Origin: Kineococcus rhizosphaerae
GTDB taxonomy: Bacteria; Actinomycetota; Actinomycetes; Actinomycetales; Kineococcaceae
DNA length: 64,000 nucleotides
Assembly (NCBI RefSeq): GCF_003002055.1
Contig: NZ_PVZF01000008.1
Location: 186,001 to 250,000, forward strand
Reading direction: 5' to 3'
A program made the translations under genes and the position numbers. The number at the start of each line of letters is the position of its first letter. The first letter of the stretch is position 1. Below, piece after piece: positions 29,564 through 36,757 of this stretch. The notes beneath the pieces were generated by a model, which saw only the letters and a program-made list of their open reading frames with translations, did not search any database and had not been told where the DNA came from.

Positions 29564-30031
29564 GTGCCGAACCGTCAGCCCCCCACCCCGCTCGACGACG
29601 TCTCCAAACGGATCATCGAGGTCCTGCAGGTCGACGGCCGCATGTCCTACGCGGCCGTCGGCAAGGCCGTCGGGTTGTCCGAGGCGGCGGTTCGGCAACG
29701 CGTGCAACGACTGCTGGACTCCGGCGTCGTGCAGATCGTCGCGGTCACCGACCCGGTCCAGGTGGGGTTCGCCCGCCAGGCCATGATCGGCATCCGCGCC
29801 GACGGGGACACCCGCCTCGTCGCCGACCGCCTCGCCGACATCCCCGAGGTCGCCTACGTGGTCGTGACGGCCGGTTCCTTCGACGTGCTCGCCGAGGTGG
29901 TCTGCGAGGACGACGACGGGCTGCTGGAGATCGTCAACAACCGCGTCCGCGCCATCCCGGGGGTCCGGACCACCGAGACGTTCGTCTACCTGAAGCTGCG
30001 CAAGCAGCTGTACGACTGGGGCACCCGGTGA
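29564..30031 (+). CDS. Lrp/AsnC-family regulator
   Basis: A 155-residue protein. The N-terminal AsnC helix-turn-helix (RIIEVLQVDGRMSYAAVGKA, GLSEAAVRQRVQRLLDSG) and the C-terminal ligand-binding ASNC domain (YVVVTAGSFDVLAEVVCEDD) are complete. The GTG start is preceded by GAGGA. As the last gene of the amine oxidase-aldehyde dehydrogenase operon it probably senses an amine or its acid product and controls this operon and the divergent permease. Confidence 0.9.
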   Translation: MPNRQPPTPLDDVSKRIIEVLQVDGRMSYAAVGKAVGLSEAAVRQRVQRLLDSGVVQIVAVTDPVQVGFARQAMIGIRADGDTRLVADRLADIPEVAYVVVTAGSFDVLAEVVCEDDDGLLEIVNNRVRAIPGVRTTETFVYLKLRKQLYDWGTR

Positions 30032-30060
30032 CGTCCCCGGGGCCGGGAGGGTGACGCCCC

Positions 30061-30110
30061 GCGCCCCCTGACCGCGCCCCCTGACCGCGCCCCCAACCGC
30101 GCCCCCGACC
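30061..30110. repeat. Short tandem repeat array, 12-13 bp units
   Basis: Two copies of GCGCCCCCTGACC are followed by GCGCCCCCAACC and GCGCCCCCGACC, with degenerate copies beyond. The array lies in the 176-bp gap between the Lrp and USP-like genes and is strongly C-biased on the plus strand. Its length probably varies between strains. Confidence 0.8.
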
Positions 30111-30207
30111 GCGCACCGGCCCGCGCTCCCGTTGTGCGCCGGCCGCGCCGGGGGGACCATCGGAGGACGCCGGGACGCACCCCCGGCCCCGACCGCGAGG
30201 AGGCGGC

Positions 30208-31002
30208 GTGCGCGCGACGACGGTGGGTTTCTCCGGATCGGGTGCCTCGCGGCGGGCGCTGCGCTGGGCCGTGCAGGACAGTGCGGCGACCGGGTGGCCG
30301 CTGCACGTGGTGGTCGGGCCCGGCGCGGGGCACCGCGACCTCGACGCGGTGCTGGCCGAGGAACTGCTGCGGGTCCCGGGCCGCGAGCCACCGGTCGACG
30401 TCACCCTGACCACCGGCTCCGTCGCCCATGCGCTGCTGGCCGCGGACAGCGCCCAGCTCGTCCTCGGCTGCGGCCGCGACACCGCCCCGCTGGGGCCGGG
30501 CGCCGGGCCGGTGCTGGGCGTCGTCGTCCCCCGCAGCACCGTGCCCGTCGTGCTCGTGGGACCGCAGGCCGTGCTGACCCCGCCGCGTCGCGTGGTCGTC
30601 GTGTCCTCCTCCGGCGACCCCGGGTCCGACGGCTCCGTCGCCGACCGGGCCCTCGACCGCGACCTGCCGGTGCGGCTGCTCACGACGTGGTCGGCCGGCT
30701 CCGACCCGGCCGAGCGCCGGCACGCGCACCTCGTCGCGACGGGCCGGCACCACGAGACCCGGGCCAGGGTCTCGGCCGCCACCCACCGGCCGGTGCAGGC
30801 CGAGGTGGTGGAGGGCCGGCTGGAGGACGTCCTGCCGCGCCGGCTGAGCGTGGGGGACCTGCTCCTGGTGGCCGCGGGCACCGTCGGCACCCTGCCGGTG
30901 CGGACGTTGCGCTCACCCGTGGTCCTGGTACCCGCCGCGGCGCCGGTCACGATCGACCTGCGGGAGACGGCCCGGGGCCGGACCGCGGTGGGGGTCTCCT
31001 GA
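30208..31002 (+). CDS. Universal stress protein-like, two degenerate repeats
   Basis: A 264-residue cytoplasmic protein. The first half begins TVGFSGSGASRRALRWAVQD, which is USP-like, and ends in a TVPVVLVGPQAV strand. The second half repeats the fold more loosely and ends in SPVVLVPAAAP. The usual ATP-binding G-2x-G-9x-G(S/T) motif is not clear in either half. The GTG start has GAGGAGG upstream. A general stress role is inferred from the family only. Confidence 0.6.
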   Translation: MRATTVGFSGSGASRRALRWAVQDSAATGWPLHVVVGPGAGHRDLDAVLAEELLRVPGREPPVDVTLTTGSVAHALLAADSAQLVLGCGRDTAPLGPGAGPVLGVVVPRSTVPVVLVGPQAVLTPPRRVVVVSSSGDPGSDGSVADRALDRDLPVRLLTTWSAGSDPAERRHAHLVATGRHHETRARVSAATHRPVQAEVVEGRLEDVLPRRLSVGDLLLVAAGTVGTLPVRTLRSPVVLVPAAAPVTIDLRETARGRTAVGVS

Positions 31003-31047
31003 GGAGGGCCATGGTCCTGGGGCCCCTGGCGAAGGGCACCCCGCGGC

Positions 31048-32016
31048 TCACGGCGTGAGCACGACCCGGCCGAACACCTCCCCGGCGTCCATCGCGCGGT
31101 GCGCGTCGGCGGCCCGCCCCAGCGGCAGGACGTCGTGGACGACGGTGTGCAGCTCCCCGCGGACCGCTGCCGCGAACTGCTCCGCGCGCACGGCCGTGAC
31201 GTCCGGGTGGGGGACCGTGTCGAGCGAGAACGTCGAGAACGTCGGGGAACGGCGGAAGTTCGCCAGCAGACGGGCGCCGAAGTCCGCCGGGGGCATCCCC
31301 GCCACGGCCCCCACGGTGACGTACCGGCCGTTCGGCCGCAGCCGGTCGAGGAACCGCGGGACGTCGGGACCGCCCACGACGTCCACCACCACGTCGAAAC
31401 CCGCGTCGGGGCCCGCGCCGGGACCCGCGCCGGAACGGTCCAGCACGTGGGTGGCCCCGAACTCCCGCAGCCGCTGACCGCGCCCGGGGGAGGAGGTCGT
31501 CACCGCGACCGCGCCGGCGCCCCCGGCGGCGGCGAGTTCCACCGCGGCGATCCCGATGCTCCCCGCGGCCCCGCGCACCAGGACCGACTCCCCGGCGCGG
31601 AACCGCCCGTGCGCCAGGGCGAAGTGCGCGACGGGACCCGCGCTGCCGAGGGTCACGGAGTCGACCGGTGACAGTCCCGCCGGGAGTTCGAGGACGTCGG
31701 CCACGTCCACGGCGACCCGTTCGGCGTACCCGCCGCCGGTCAGGCGCAGGAACGCCCACACGGACCGTCCCCGCCAGGAGGGGTCGACGCCGTCACCGAG
31801 GTCCCGCACGGTCCCCGCGACCTCCGCGCCGGGCACGAAACCCGCCCGGAACCCGTACCCGCCGAGCGTCCCGCGCCGGATCACGGCGTCCACCCCGGCC
31901 ACGCCGGCGGCCCCGACCTCCACGAGCACCTGGCCCGGACCCGGCGCGGGGTCGGGGACGTCGACCACCTCCAGGCCCTCGGGACCGCCGAACTCCCGGA
32001 CCACCACTGCACGCAC
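31048..32016 (-). CDS. Quinone oxidoreductase-type MDR reductase
   Basis: A 322-residue medium-chain dehydrogenase/reductase without the zinc-binding cysteines. It has the N-terminal GroES-like fold (PGPGQVLVEVGAAGVAGVDA, FVPGAEVAGTV), the cofactor motif VLVRGAAGSIGIAAVELAAA and the VVDVVGG strand. This is the NADPH:quinone reductase type. The GTG start has GAGGAG upstream. The gene is divergent from a TetR regulator that probably controls it. Confidence 0.88.
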   Translation of the reverse strand: MRAVVVREFGGPEGLEVVDVPDPAPGPGQVLVEVGAAGVAGVDAVIRRGTLGGYGFRAGFVPGAEVAGTVRDLGDGVDPSWRGRSVWAFLRLTGGGYAERVAVDVADVLELPAGLSPVDSVTLGSAGPVAHFALAHGRFRAGESVLVRGAAGSIGIAAVELAAAGGAGAVAVTTSSPGRGQRLREFGATHVLDRSGAGPGAGPDAGFDVVVDVVGGPDVPRFLDRLRPNGRYVTVGAVAGMPPADFGARLLANFRRSPTFSTFSLDTVPHPDVTAVRAEQFAAAVRGELHTVVHDVLPLGRAADAHRAMDAGEVFGRVVLTP

Positions 32017-32086
32017 GTCGTCTCCTCGTCTAGGGTTTCGCCGGACCGTAGTGGACGCCCCCGTCCGTTCGAGGGAAGTGAGGGAC

Positions 32087-32659
32087 GTGACGACCGGACT
32101 GCCTCAGGTGCTGCGCAGCGACGCGCGCGACAACCGCGAGCGCGTGCTGCAGGCGGCGCGCGAACTGTTCGCCGAGCGCGGGCTGGACGTCACCGTGCGC
32201 GAGGTCGCCCGCCGCGCCGGCGTCGGGCCCGCGACCCTCTACCGGCGGTTCCCGGCGAAGCAGGACCTCCTCGAGGCCGCGTTCGCCGAGGAGGTGCGCC
32301 GGTGCTCGGCCGTCGTGGACGAGGGCTGCGCCGATCCCGACCCCTGGTCGGGGTTCAGCACGATCGTCGAGCAGGTCCTCGTCGTGAACTCCCGCAACCA
32401 GGGTTTCACCGAGGCCTTCACGGCCGCCGACCCGCACGAACCGGGACTGGCGGCCCACCGGCACGCGCAGGTGCGCCGGTTGCGCCGGCTGATGGCCCGC
32501 GCCCGGGAGGCGGGCGACCTGCGTGCGGACGCCACCGTCGACGACTTCGTCCTCGTCCTGCAGGCCGGCCGGGCCCTGAGCGCGGTCCCGGCCCGGCGCC
32601 GGACGGCGGCCGCGCGGCGGCTGGCGCGGATCGCGCTCGACGGGCTGCGCGCCCGCTGA
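32087..32659 (+). CDS. TetR-family regulator
   Basis: A 190-residue TetR protein. The helix-turn-helix is VLQAARELFAERGLDVTVRE, then GVGPATLYRRFPAKQDLLEA, and a C-terminal domain (ARAREAGDLRADATVDDFVL) is of the SbtR-like kind. The GTG at 32087 is preceded by AGGGA; GTG codons at 32051 and 32078 are in frame and possible. It is divergent from the quinone oxidoreductase gene, its most likely target. Confidence 0.85.
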   Translation: MTTGLPQVLRSDARDNRERVLQAARELFAERGLDVTVREVARRAGVGPATLYRRFPAKQDLLEAAFAEEVRRCSAVVDEGCADPDPWSGFSTIVEQVLVVNSRNQGFTEAFTAADPHEPGLAAHRHAQVRRLRRLMARAREAGDLRADATVDDFVLVLQAGRALSAVPARRRTAAARRLARIALDGLRAR

Positions 32660-32757
32660 GCGGGACGGTCCGCGCTCCGGGGTGCGGACGCCCCGGTCCG
32701 GGGTCACGGTGGGTCCACCGGGCCGGCCGGCTCGGGTGGATCTTCGTGGAGGTCGGC

Positions 32758-33111
32758 GTGGCGAGTGGTGTGGCGACGGTGTGGGTACCGGTCGACGACA
32801 TGGACCGGGCGGTGGCGTTCTACGGCCAGACCCTGGGGCTGGACGTGACGTCCACCTCGCCGGACTGGAGCGAGATCGACGCCGGGGGCCTGATGATCGG
32901 TCTGAACGGCCGGGAGGAGACCGCGACGCGCTCCGCCGGCGGGGCCGTCATCAGCTTCCAGCCCGACGGCGGGCTGGACGACGAGGTGGCCCGGCTGAAG
33001 GACGCCGGGGTCGAGTTCACCGGGCCGATCAGCGACCACGAGTGGGGTCGCATCGCCCCCTTCAAGGACAGCGAGGGCAACGACCTGCAGTTCTACGCCC
33101 CGCCCGCGTGA
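32758..33111 (+). CDS. VOC-superfamily protein
   Basis: A 117-residue single VOC unit (VWVPVDDMDRAVAFYGQTLG at the start, FKDSEGNDLQFYAPP at the end), the size of glyoxalase-like monomers that dimerise. The GTG at 32758 is selected because GGAGG lies just upstream; a GTG at 32746 is in frame. It stands alone between a TetR gene and the LOV phosphatase gene. The substrate is unknown. Confidence 0.8.
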   Translation: MASGVATVWVPVDDMDRAVAFYGQTLGLDVTSTSPDWSEIDAGGLMIGLNGREETATRSAGGAVISFQPDGGLDDEVARLKDAGVEFTGPISDHEWGRIAPFKDSEGNDLQFYAPPA

Positions 33112-33206
33112 ACGGGCGCGTCCCGCCGGGGTGATCGTCACCCCCTCGCGCACCGCAGGCCCCTCGCGCGCGACAACGGTCGCGGGGGGTGGTCCCATGG
33201 GGGGTG

Positions 33207-34472
33207 ATGACGACGCACAGCGCAGCAGGACCCGACGCCGTCCCCGCCGATCCGGCGGCGGCCCTGGCGGAGGAGCACCTGCGGAGCCTGCTCGTGCGGG
33301 CCGCGCAGCAGGGCCGCAACGCGGTGTGCCTGTCGGACGTCTCCCTGCCGGACCAGCCCGTGGTGTGGGTGAACGAGGCCTTCACCGCCATCACCGGGTA
33401 CACCTTCGACCAGACGGTCGGCCGCAACTGCCGCTTCCTGCAGGACGGCGTGCCGACGGCCGGTGAACTCTCCGGGGGTCCCGACGTCACCGACGCCGCC
33501 CGCCGGATCCGCGAGCTCATCGACGACCGCCGGTCCGGGACGGTCGTGATCCCCAACCGCCGCGCCGACGGCGGGGTCTTCTACAACGCGCTGGCCCTCA
33601 GCCCGCTGCCCGACGAGCGGGGGGTCGTCCGCTACTACCTGGGCGTCCAGCAGGACGTCACCGAGCAGATCAGGGCCGAGCAGGCCCGCGACCGGTCGTA
33701 CGCCGAGGCGGCCGAGCTGGCCGACCAGCTCCAGAACCGGCTCGTGCCCGCGATGCTGGCGGACACCCCGGAGTGGGACGTCGCCGTCCGGTACCAGCCG
33801 GCGACCCGCGCCGACGGGAGCCGCGGAGAGGTCAGCGGCGACTTCTACGACCTGCAGGTCCGCCCCGACGGGCACGTGCTCGCCGTCATCGGCGACGTCT
33901 CCGGCCGCGGGCCCCGGGCGGCGGCCACCACGGCGGCCCTGCGCTGGAGCATCCGCGGTCTGAGCAGCGTCGTCGACCGGCCCGGGCGGTTGCTGGAGCA
34001 CGTCGCGGACGCCGTGCACGAGGCCCTGGACGACCGGTTCGCGACGGTGGCGGCGGTCCGCCTGCCGGAGTTCCCCGCCGATGCCGAGGCGGGTCGCGAC
34101 GCGGTGGTCGCCCTGGCCGGGCACCCCCAGCCGGTGCTGCTGCCGCGCGGGGGCCCGGCCCGGTTCGTGGGCCGGCCCGGGATGCTGCTGGGGCCGTTCG
34201 CGGACGTGACGGTGCTCGAGGAGCAGGTGCCGGTCCGCTCCGGCGACGTCCTGGTCCTCTACACCGACGGGGTGACCGAGGCCGCCTCACCCGAGCACGA
34301 GCTGCTGGGTGACGAGGGGCTGCTCGGGGCGCTGGACGAGGCGCTGGACGAGGCGCCGGGCGGGGCGCGGACGGCCGACGACGTCGCCGACGCGGTGCTG
34401 CGGGCCGTGGCCCGCCACGTGGCCGGGGGACCCACCGACGACCTCACGCTCATGGTCCTGCGCCGCCGTTGA
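33207..34472 (+). CDS. LOV-domain PP2C-type serine phosphatase (blue-light RsbU-like)
   Basis: A 421-residue protein. Residues about 25-155 are a LOV photosensor. It has the canonical GRNCRFLQ motif with photoreactive Cys75, plus the flavin-contacting Asn117 (IPNRR), Asn127 (FYN) and Gln148 (GVQQD), all in their usual places. A short helical linker leads to a SpoIIE/RsbU-type PP2C domain with metal motifs GEVSGDFYDL, VIGDVSGRGP, LYTDGVTEA and PTDDLTLMVL. By analogy with RsbU/RsbP proteins it would dephosphorylate an anti-sigma-factor antagonist in response to blue light. No partner-switch genes (antagonist, anti-sigma) are adjacent. The ATG at 33207 is preferred to in-frame codons upstream. 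Confidence 0.92.
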   Translation: MTTHSAAGPDAVPADPAAALAEEHLRSLLVRAAQQGRNAVCLSDVSLPDQPVVWVNEAFTAITGYTFDQTVGRNCRFLQDGVPTAGELSGGPDVTDAARRIRELIDDRRSGTVVIPNRRADGGVFYNALALSPLPDERGVVRYYLGVQQDVTEQIRAEQARDRSYAEAAELADQLQNRLVPAMLADTPEWDVAVRYQPATRADGSRGEVSGDFYDLQVRPDGHVLAVIGDVSGRGPRAAATTAALRWSIRGLSSVVDRPGRLLEHVADAVHEALDDRFATVAAVRLPEFPADAEAGRDAVVALAGHPQPVLLPRGGPARFVGRPGMLLGPFADVTVLEEQVPVRSGDVLVLYTDGVTEAASPEHELLGDEGLLGALDEALDEAPGGARTADDVADAVLRAVARHVAGGPTDDLTLMVLRRR

Positions 34473-34512
34473 GCGCGCCGGCCGGGACCCCGCGGCCTGG
34501 CACCCTGGGGGC

Positions 34513-34968
34513 GTGAGCGCCCACGCCGTGGTCCGGCAGGTCCTGCCCGTGCCCGCCGCCGTGGCCTTCGACGTCGTCCACGACTACCCGGGCCGGTTGC
34601 GGTGGGACACCCTGCTGCGCGAGGCGTTCACCGTGGGCGGTGCGGCTCCGGCCCGGGGCGTCGAGGCCGTCTGCCGGGCCCGGTGGACGCTGGGGGGCCT
34701 GACCTTCCGCACCCGCTACGTGACCTTCCGGCGCCCGGAGCTGGCCGCGGTCACCCTGACGTCACGCTCGCCCTTCTTCGCCGCCTGGGCCGCGTCCATG
34801 CGCCACCGCGACCTCGGCGACGGCCGCAGCGAGGTCGTCTACACCCTGACCTTCACCGGCGCCCCGGCTCCGCTGGCCCGGCTCGTGGAACCCGTGGCCG
34901 TGCGGGTCTTCCGCTGGGAGACGGGGCGCCGGCTGCGGGCCCTGGCCCACCACCTCGACGCCCGCTGA
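34513..34968 (+). CDS. SRPBCC (polyketide cyclase/START-like) protein
   Basis: A 151-residue helix-grip-fold protein (VVRQVLPVPAAVAFDVVHDY at the start, VYTLTFTGAPAPLARLVEPV near the end), a fold that binds hydrophobic ligands in a central cavity. The GTG start is preceded by CACCCT and 6 nt. It follows the LOV phosphatase gene by 40 bp on the same strand. No function can be assigned. Confidence 0.75.
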   Translation: MSAHAVVRQVLPVPAAVAFDVVHDYPGRLRWDTLLREAFTVGGAAPARGVEAVCRARWTLGGLTFRTRYVTFRRPELAAVTLTSRSPFFAAWAASMRHRDLGDGRSEVVYTLTFTGAPAPLARLVEPVAVRVFRWETGRRLRALAHHLDAR

Positions 34969-34977
34969 CCCCCGGTC

Positions 34978-35634
34978 TCAGCCCCGGGGCCGGAACAGGG
35001 TGTGCGGCGCCGCGCCGTCCGGGGCGGACAGGCTCCAGCCCTCCCCGTCGGGCTGCCCGTGCCCGCGGTCGAGCAGGTCGGCGAGCTGCTCCAGGTAGGA
35101 CCGCAGGGACGGGGCCAGGACCCGGTGCCACTCGTCGTCGCGGCCGAACAGGAGGACCTGGCCGACGGTGCCGCGCACGTCCGGGTCGAGGTCGATCCCC
35201 ACGTGGTTGCCGCCGCCGTCGTGCGTGAGCGGGATCCACCCGCGCAGGGAGTACTTCGCCCGCGCGAAACCCTCCGGCTCCGAGGACACCCCCTCGTCGA
35301 GGCCGGTCTCGTCCTCGAAACCGGCCCACTGGTCCCAGTGGAACAGGACGTCCTGCAGGGGCAGCAGCGGCTCCCCGCCGAGCAGGCCCGCGGCCCAGCG
35401 CGGGTCGTCGTGCCGGTGCTGCACCTGCCCGTCGTGCAGGAGGTACAGCGCCCGCACGTCCGCCGGCAGGGGGCGCCCGAGGTGCTCCTGCGCGGCGTCG
35501 AGCTGGTCCACGGTCGCGGGTGGGCGCAGCAGCGGGTCACCGGGGACCGACGCCACCACGCGCTCCAGCGCGGCCCGCGTCCGGTCGGCCGTGTCCTGGT
35601 CGTCCGCCGTCGGACCGTCCTGGTGAGCGTCCAC
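34978..35634 (-). CDS. SMI1/KNR4-family protein
   Basis: A 218-residue protein with a SMI1/KNR4 (SUKH-like) domain: PPATVDQLDAAQEHLGRPLP, VRALYLLHDGQ, then WIPLTHDGGGNHVGIDLDP. In bacteria this fold often serves as an immunity protein to contact-dependent toxins, but no toxin gene is adjacent and stand-alone members are common in actinobacteria. The GTG start is 6 nt after TACGGT, suggesting a leaderless transcript. Confidence 0.85.
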   Translation of the reverse strand: MDAHQDGPTADDQDTADRTRAALERVVASVPGDPLLRPPATVDQLDAAQEHLGRPLPADVRALYLLHDGQVQHRHDDPRWAAGLLGGEPLLPLQDVLFHWDQWAGFEDETGLDEGVSSEPEGFARAKYSLRGWIPLTHDGGGNHVGIDLDPDVRGTVGQVLLFGRDDEWHRVLAPSLRSYLEQLADLLDRGHGQPDGEGWSLSAPDGAAPHTLFRPRG

Positions 35635-35640
35635 CGCAGC

Positions 35641-35646
35641 ACCGTA
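35641..35646 (-). promoter_or_regulatory. -10 element of a leaderless promoter (SMI1 gene)
   Basis: TACGGT on the minus strand, then 6 nt, then the GTG of the SMI1/KNR4 gene. Confidence 0.5.
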
Positions 35647-35667
35647 CCGATCCCGCGGCGGCCGGGG

Positions 35668-36495
35668 TCAGGACGGCCCGGCCCCGGCGGGCCCGTGCCC
35701 GACGACGAGGCGCAGCGAGCCGGCGAAGGTCGGCTGGCGGCGCAGGTGGCCGAACTCCGCGTCCCAGGCGCCGGAGTCCAGGTCGGCGCGCAGGGTCTGC
35801 TCGAAGCGCCGCTCGACCTCGGGGCCGACGAAGCTCCACGCCGAGTTCGCCCGGCGCGCCCCGGGGTCCAGCAGCAGTTCCGGGCGCCCGTAGTAGGCCT
35901 CGGAGAACCCGTCGACGCACCCCAGGGGGATGTCCACCGCCCGCACCTCGACCCGTGCGCCCGCCGCGCCGGGGCCCGTCAGCGCCCGCTCGATCGCGGC
36001 GATCGCCGGGTAGCGGCGCGCCTCGGTGGCGATGACCTCCGGTGCGTAGCGCGTCAGCCAGGACGCCTCCAGGGCCGCGGGGTCGCAGGTCAGGACCAGC
36101 ACGGGGCCGCGGGTGACGCGGCGCACCTCGGCCAGGCCCGCGGCCAGGTCCGGCCACTGGTGCACGGTGAAGGTGGCCATCGCCGCGTCGAAGGCGCCGT
36201 CGTCGAAGGGGAGGTGCTCGGCGGTCGCGTCGACGGCGACGCTCAGGTGCGGTGGACGTTGCCGGCGCATCGTGGCGCTGGGTTCGACCGCGCTGACCCG
36301 GCGCTCGGCCGGTTCGTAGGACCCGGCGCCGGCGCCCACGTTGAGGACGGTCTCCGCCGTTCCCAGCGCGGTCTCGACGGCGGCCGCGATGACCGGGTCA
36401 GGACGCCGGTAGGTGCTGTACCCGGTGCCGATGCGGGCGTAGTCGGCGTCGCCCGCGCTGCCGTCGGTGCGGGGCGTGCTCTGCTGGTCGGTCAC
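35668..36495 (-). CDS. Class I SAM-dependent methyltransferase
   Basis: A 275-residue methyltransferase of the Methyltransf_11 type. It has motif I VLNVGAGAGSYEP, an acidic ribose-binding position in VSAVEPSATM, DATAEHLPFDDGAFDAAMAT, and the post-motif RVTRGPVLVLTCDP. The substrate cannot be inferred. The GTG start has GAGGAG upstream. It is divergent from the PAS-GAF-PP2C gene; the 262 bp between them hold no further gene, only a TACGCT hexamer near 36685 that could serve as the phosphatase -10. Confidence 0.85.
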   Translation of the reverse strand: MTDQQSTPRTDGSAGDADYARIGTGYSTYRRPDPVIAAAVETALGTAETVLNVGAGAGSYEPAERRVSAVEPSATMRRQRPPHLSVAVDATAEHLPFDDGAFDAAMATFTVHQWPDLAAGLAEVRRVTRGPVLVLTCDPAALEASWLTRYAPEVIATEARRYPAIAAIERALTGPGAAGARVEVRAVDIPLGCVDGFSEAYYGRPELLLDPGARRANSAWSFVGPEVERRFEQTLRADLDSGAWDAEFGHLRRQPTFAGSLRLVVGHGPAGAGPS

Positions 36496-36757
36496 GGATC
36501 CACGTCTCCTCGTGTCCTGCAGGTGCTTCCCCGTCCACCCTGGGTGCTGTCGACGTGGACGACCACTGGCCGGAGCGCCGATGGTCGCAAGGATCCAGCC
36601 ACGGTTCGGCGCTCCTCGCCGGGGGTGGGCCCGGACACCGCGTGTTTCTAGAACCTCACCGGGCCAGACCGCCCGGAGCCTGCGTACGCTGCCGGGGGAA
36701 CAGCGGTGCAGCCGCCCGCCGGCGGGCTGGCGGAGCGCCAGGCGGAGGAGGGGAACG

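Noticed and set aside
30061-30110. Tandem array considered as a CRISPR
   Set aside because: Units are contiguous and 12-13 bp long with no unique spacers, and there are no cas genes.
34978-35634. SMI1/KNR4 protein as part of a contact-dependent toxin system
   Set aside because: No polymorphic toxin, secretion gene or repeat of toxin cassettes lies nearby; stand-alone SMI1 proteins are common.
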